Positions 59,850 through 64,000 of a DNA stretch of 64,000 bases are shown here, in pieces. Below the pieces are notes generated by a model, which made no database searches, was not told the DNA's origin, and saw only the letters and a list, made by a program, of their open reading frames with translations. Source of the DNA: Rhynchosporium graminicola (Eukaryota; Ascomycota; Leotiomycetes; Helotiales; Ploettnerulaceae). The DNA lies in the NCBI GenBank assembly GCA_900074885.1, contig FJUW01000091.1:124001-188000 (forward strand). Reading direction: 5' to 3'. Position numbers and translations under genes: made by a program. The first letter of the stretch is position 1. Every line of letters starts with the position of its first letter.

Positions 59850-62800
59850 TCTAATACTAGTAACTATAATAGCTTATTATCCTCTAAGTAACTATAGTTA
59901 TCTATTCTATCTTCTTAGGCCTTAATCTACTAATCTAGTTTACGCGGAGGTCTAGGTTTACTTAGGTTAGTAGCGTGGAAGTCTCTGAGCTTATACGGAG
60001 CACCTATTAAGTCGGAAGCGTTATACTAAGTTAGGTCCGGGTCGTAGCCTAGCTAGCTAACTTAATACTTCAGATTACCTCTTAGGAGCTATATAGCGAG
60101 TATATCTTATAACTCCTACTCTTCTTAAGTAGCGATAACCTCCGGGGGTAGGTTTAGTAACTTCTAGCCTAGTAATAGGTCGTCCGGGTCCTTAAAAAGT
60201 AATTCGGGGGCGAATATATTGTATATAGAAGATCCCGGGGGTAAATCTAGCTTATAGGAGTATCCGATCTTAGCTAGGACCTAGTATAGTCTTACCTAGA
60301 GACTAGATAGCTTCTTACTTAGCTAGTGATTCTTAAGGTTCCTTATAGAGAGAAATACCTTATCTCTAACTTCCTAGTCGATACCGCGCTATTTCGGGTA
60401 AGTTACGGCGCTTATCATATACTAAGAAGCTAGTATATTAGCTTTTATAACCTCGATAGCGGATTTAGTATATTTAGCTAAGGATTTAGTATTAGTATAG
60501 TTAAGCTTCTCTTAAAGTATTAATCCGGTAAGTTACTTCTAGTCCTAGCTATTCAATAGTAGTATATTATATTTAAGGGTATATAGCGCTATACCGATAG
60601 AGTTATAAGGCAGAGTTACTTAGGCGCGGTCTATTATTAGTAGTAGTTCGCCCTAGTTACTCTAGTAGTAATTAATAAAAGGTCTAAGGCGTTAGTTAAT
60701 ATACTAATTCATAATCTCTGTTTATCTATCGGTTTACTAGTAGAAGGAGGTAGAGAGCTTAACTTTAACTCTAATTATATAGTAAAACTCTTACTAGAAG
60801 GATAAGATTAACTAAGCTCCTTAGTTAGATATAATTAACTTAAGGGTATATCCGAAATAATATATCTATTAGATAAATAATATCGTTATCCCGCGGGTAT
60901 TAATATTATAGTAGTATAGTATTAATATAGAGTCCTTCCCTAGGCAGTCGATAAATACTAATATCCTATTAAATCCTTAGTTATCGGGTAAGAAGTCCTT
61001 AAAATCTATAGCTAGATATTATATAAAGTAGCTAAGTACTAGTAATAGGTAGAGGAATCCTTACTATTTCGTTTACTTCAGATAAGAGTACTAATAGGAG
61101 CGGTAATTATAAGTATACTATTTTATATCTGATACGAGTCCTTTCTAATAGTAATAGGTAGAAATTATTTTAGTAGTCTTACGAGTATTCGGATAAGCAG
61201 AGGAAACTTAATTATAGACTTCACTGATCAAACGAGTATATAGCAGAGTATAGCGTTATATATATAGACGACTGTTATAAAATAGTAAACTATTATTAAT
61301 AGTATAGCTATCTCCTAATATATTCTATTTATTAGAGAATAATTCTCAGTTAAATTAGTATAGCTTCTCGATTAAATCAAAGGAATTACATGCGAGTTCC
61401 GGTAGCGTATTAGTCCTTAGTGATATTAGGTATATATAACTAATTTAATCGATATAATATTTAGCTAGTTCCGTATTAATCTTAAGGTCTAGGCGGTCTA
61501 GAGGTAATAAAACCCGAGATCTACTATCCTATTTCTATTATTCCTATATCCTTAGATCTTATTCCTTATAGCTAAGGATATTAGCTTTAGCGTTATTTTT
61601 ACTAAGTATATATATAATTTGAAAGTTGAATTCGGAAAGGAATTCTATTTATCTAGCTTACTTACTAGTTAAGACCTTAGTAGTTATAAAGTACTCTAAG
61701 GATCGATAGTCCGTATATACGCCGGTATAGCGTTATAGAGATATAAGTTCCGGTCTCTATTTCCGGAAAAACTTAATAATAGCGTATAGCTCCTTATTAT
61801 AGATCTCCTAGTTTAGTTCATATCTATTAAGAATATAAAAGTAGAATCTAATTAGATACTACTAGTTATCTTCATATAATTAGGAGATAACTCTAGCTAT
61901 TATACTATCGGAAGTATTAGTTTCTAGTTTAGTCTATAATTTAGGGTCGAAATAGTATAGTTTCTGTACCGATAGTAGCTATTAACGTAAATCGTCGAAG
62001 GACTTCTTATAATCGTTAGTGAAATTCTATAGTACTATAGGCCGAGTAAGCACTAAGAGAGGTTTAGTGATAAGGCTGAAATTCCGAATAAATTAATAGT
62101 AGAACCTATAGAATCCTAGGAAGGATTTCATAACTATTACTGTTTCGGGGTACTTCTAGTCTACTAATAGTACTACTTTCTCGGGATCTAGCTCGATTCC
62201 GTTAGTAGTAATAATATATCCGAGGTATTTAGTCCGGGTAATATAGAATTCGCTTTTCTTAATATCTACTTAGAGTCTAGTATTTATTAAGTATTATAGT
62301 ACTAATTTAATATATTCCTTATACTCCTAGAGCGTTTCCGAGTATATAAGGATATTATCTAAGTAAGCTATATAAAAGTTATCTAAGTAGTTTAGTAGTA
62401 TATTATTTATATATCGCTAGTATATACTAGGTCTGTTATAGAGCCCGAAAGGTAATACTTTATATTTATAGGATCCGAAGCGGGTTCGGAAGGTAGTATA
62501 CTCCTCGGATTCGAGGTTTATATAAATATAGTTAAATACTACCCGGATATCTAGTTTAGTAAAGATTACTACTTTAGATATACGAGTTAAGAGCTTATCG
62601 ATCTTAGGTATTAGGTATAAATCCTTTCGAGTGATTATATTAAGCTTATAATAGTTAATATAGAAGCGTAATCCTCTATCGGCCTTTTTAATAAATAGTA
62701 TAAGTAATATAAAGGGACTTTAGCTAGATTCGATAAATCCTTTATCTAAGTTCTCTATAAGATACTCCTTAGTTACTTATAGTTCGTCTATAGATTACTA

Positions 62801-64000
62801 ATATAAGAGCGAATATACATTAGGTAATAGTTCTTCTAGAATGATTTTATAATCGTATAAGCGATATAGTAGAAGAATATTAGAATCCTGCTTAGAAAAG
62901 GCTTCCTTAAGGGTATAGTATTATTCCGGTAGCTTTTCGGCTAAAAGTCGTTTAGTATTAGGATCCTTAGGAGAGTAGCTATTTAGATAGTCTTATAAGA
63001 GGTAGTCTATCTTATAGATACTAGTAAAGAATAATTCGGAACTTTTACGTTTTATATTAAAGTGAAAAGCTATAGTACTAATTTAGTAAATCGGAACTAG
63101 TTTCTAGATCCTTAGAGGTTAAGAGGAGTACTTATAATAGAGTTTTAGCGCAAGTACCTTTCTCGATGAATTCGGAGCGGAAAAGAGTTCGGATTCCTTA
63201 GCGATAAGCGGAAATAAGTTAAAGAGTAAGGATAATATATTAATATACTATATCGCTACTATTTAGTATAATCGGTATTAGTCTAGCTAGTTTATAGCTA
63301 AGTCCCGTGTATTAGTATCGATTTAGTAAGATCGATTAATACTAGGTTTATAAGGTAGTAGAGTTATAATTATCTCCTTATTATATTAGAGAGTAGCTAG
63401 ATAGCGTTCCGACTATAGTAGCTTATAGTAGAGCGTATCTAGCTTAACTTGAAATCGTTATATCTATTTGATACTAATAATTATATCTTATTATCCTAAA
63501 TTAAGGAGAATAAAAAGATAGTTATAAATACGCTTACTATTAATAGAAAGGTATAAACGTATAAAATAGGTAATATAGGTTCTAATAGACTATTAGAAAC
63601 TACGTATTAGAATAGAATAAGGTAGTAGCTCGATTTTAATACTAAGGGCCCCTGATAGTCGTCCGGTAAGAGTACGATTAATAAATAGATAACTGTTCGC
63701 TCTGGTATCGATTAGGCTATTTATAGAGACTTCTAGCTTATTTATACTAACTATAGTCGGGTTAATAAATTACTTACTTCTTATTAGGGAGTTAAGATCC
63801 AGATTAGAGAGATTATACCTGCGTAAACTTAAGAAGGAGTTTTTACTTAGGCCTTATCGTTTCCCTCTAGTATCGGTCCAGATTCGGAGGGTATATCTTC
63901 TATTACTTCTTTAGTTATTTAATCCTCTTCCGGAAATTCGTCGATTAATTAAACCTTAGGTAAGTTAGGGTAATCTAGCTTAATATAACCGAGCTATCTA
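59850..64000 (-). pseudogene. gag-pol of chromovirus H, RIP-killed, partial
   Basis: Protease: a LIDTRANSYLFI segment on the minus strand near 63720-63670. RT: YLDNILIYSE near 62375-62336, one catalytic Asp now Asn. The chromodomain region reads DILAI, LLRGNLKYQVS, LGYDPDLT, YNASDLIGAPYKLRDFHATN with stop codons at Trp/Gln positions, close in style to the chromodomain of element B. No intact frame. Confidence 0.85.

Larger units (their letters stand above)
58076..64000 (-). mobile_element. Chromovirus H (Ty3/gypsy), partial
   Basis: A minus-strand LTR retrotransposon whose 3' LTR (58076-58343) and 3.5 kb or more of gag-pol are present; the 5' end is beyond the window. A C-tract at 58346-58354 is the complement of the polypurine tract. 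From right to left: protease near 63720-63670, RT motif near 62375-62336, RNase H, integrase, then a chromodomain at about 60135-59985. An opposite-strand ORF lies between pol and the LTR. RIP is heavy throughout. Confidence 0.88.

Overview
The window looks like a filamentous ascomycete (Pezizomycotina) chromosome. The evidence is short spliceosomal introns (51-89 bp), a Zn2Cys6 regulator with a fungal-specific domain, Tad-type LINE and Ty3/gypsy chromovirus retroelements, and repeat-induced point mutation (RIP). Repeats are saturated with TpA and depleted of CpA/TpG. Nearly all in-frame stops in element reading frames are TAG/TAA at positions where Trp or Gln is expected.

Layout. (1) 1-39.2 kb is a nest of RIP-degraded transposons. 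Chromovirus F (29.2-35.2 kb, minus) is apparently split by chromovirus A' (to 29236, minus). A' received gypsy element D (minus), whose LTR received a full Tad-like LINE (3089-16749, plus), which received a complete chromovirus A (7028-13768, minus). A' also holds chromovirus B (18988-25551, plus), a 1.5-kb non-autonomous LTR element C, a solo LTR and a short insert that escaped RIP. Right of F lie a 5'-truncated second C copy, a foldback MITE and a second non-autonomous LTR element, G, with internal tandem repeats. Target-site duplications (TSDs) were read directly for A, B, C, G, the LINE and the solo LTR. (2) 39.2-57.7 kb is a gene island without RIP: a spliced C2H2 zinc-finger gene (minus), about 8.7 kb with no supportable gene, a spliced Zn2Cys6 transcription factor (plus), a repeat-built charged protein (minus), and two further charged exon-like ORFs (minus), the last ending at the transposon border. 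(3) 57.7-64 kb is a hAT transposase 3' end broken by another RIP-degraded chromovirus, H (minus).

The most unusual signal is that three different chromovirus families (A, F, H) each carry, between the end of pol and the 3' LTR, a long reading frame on the opposite strand. These frames are interrupted almost only by RIP-type stops. In A the antisense frame has a damaged CX2CX6C motif followed by a charged coiled coil. This suggests that antisense accessory proteins are a recurring component of these retroelements. No tRNA, rRNA or CRISPR array was seen.
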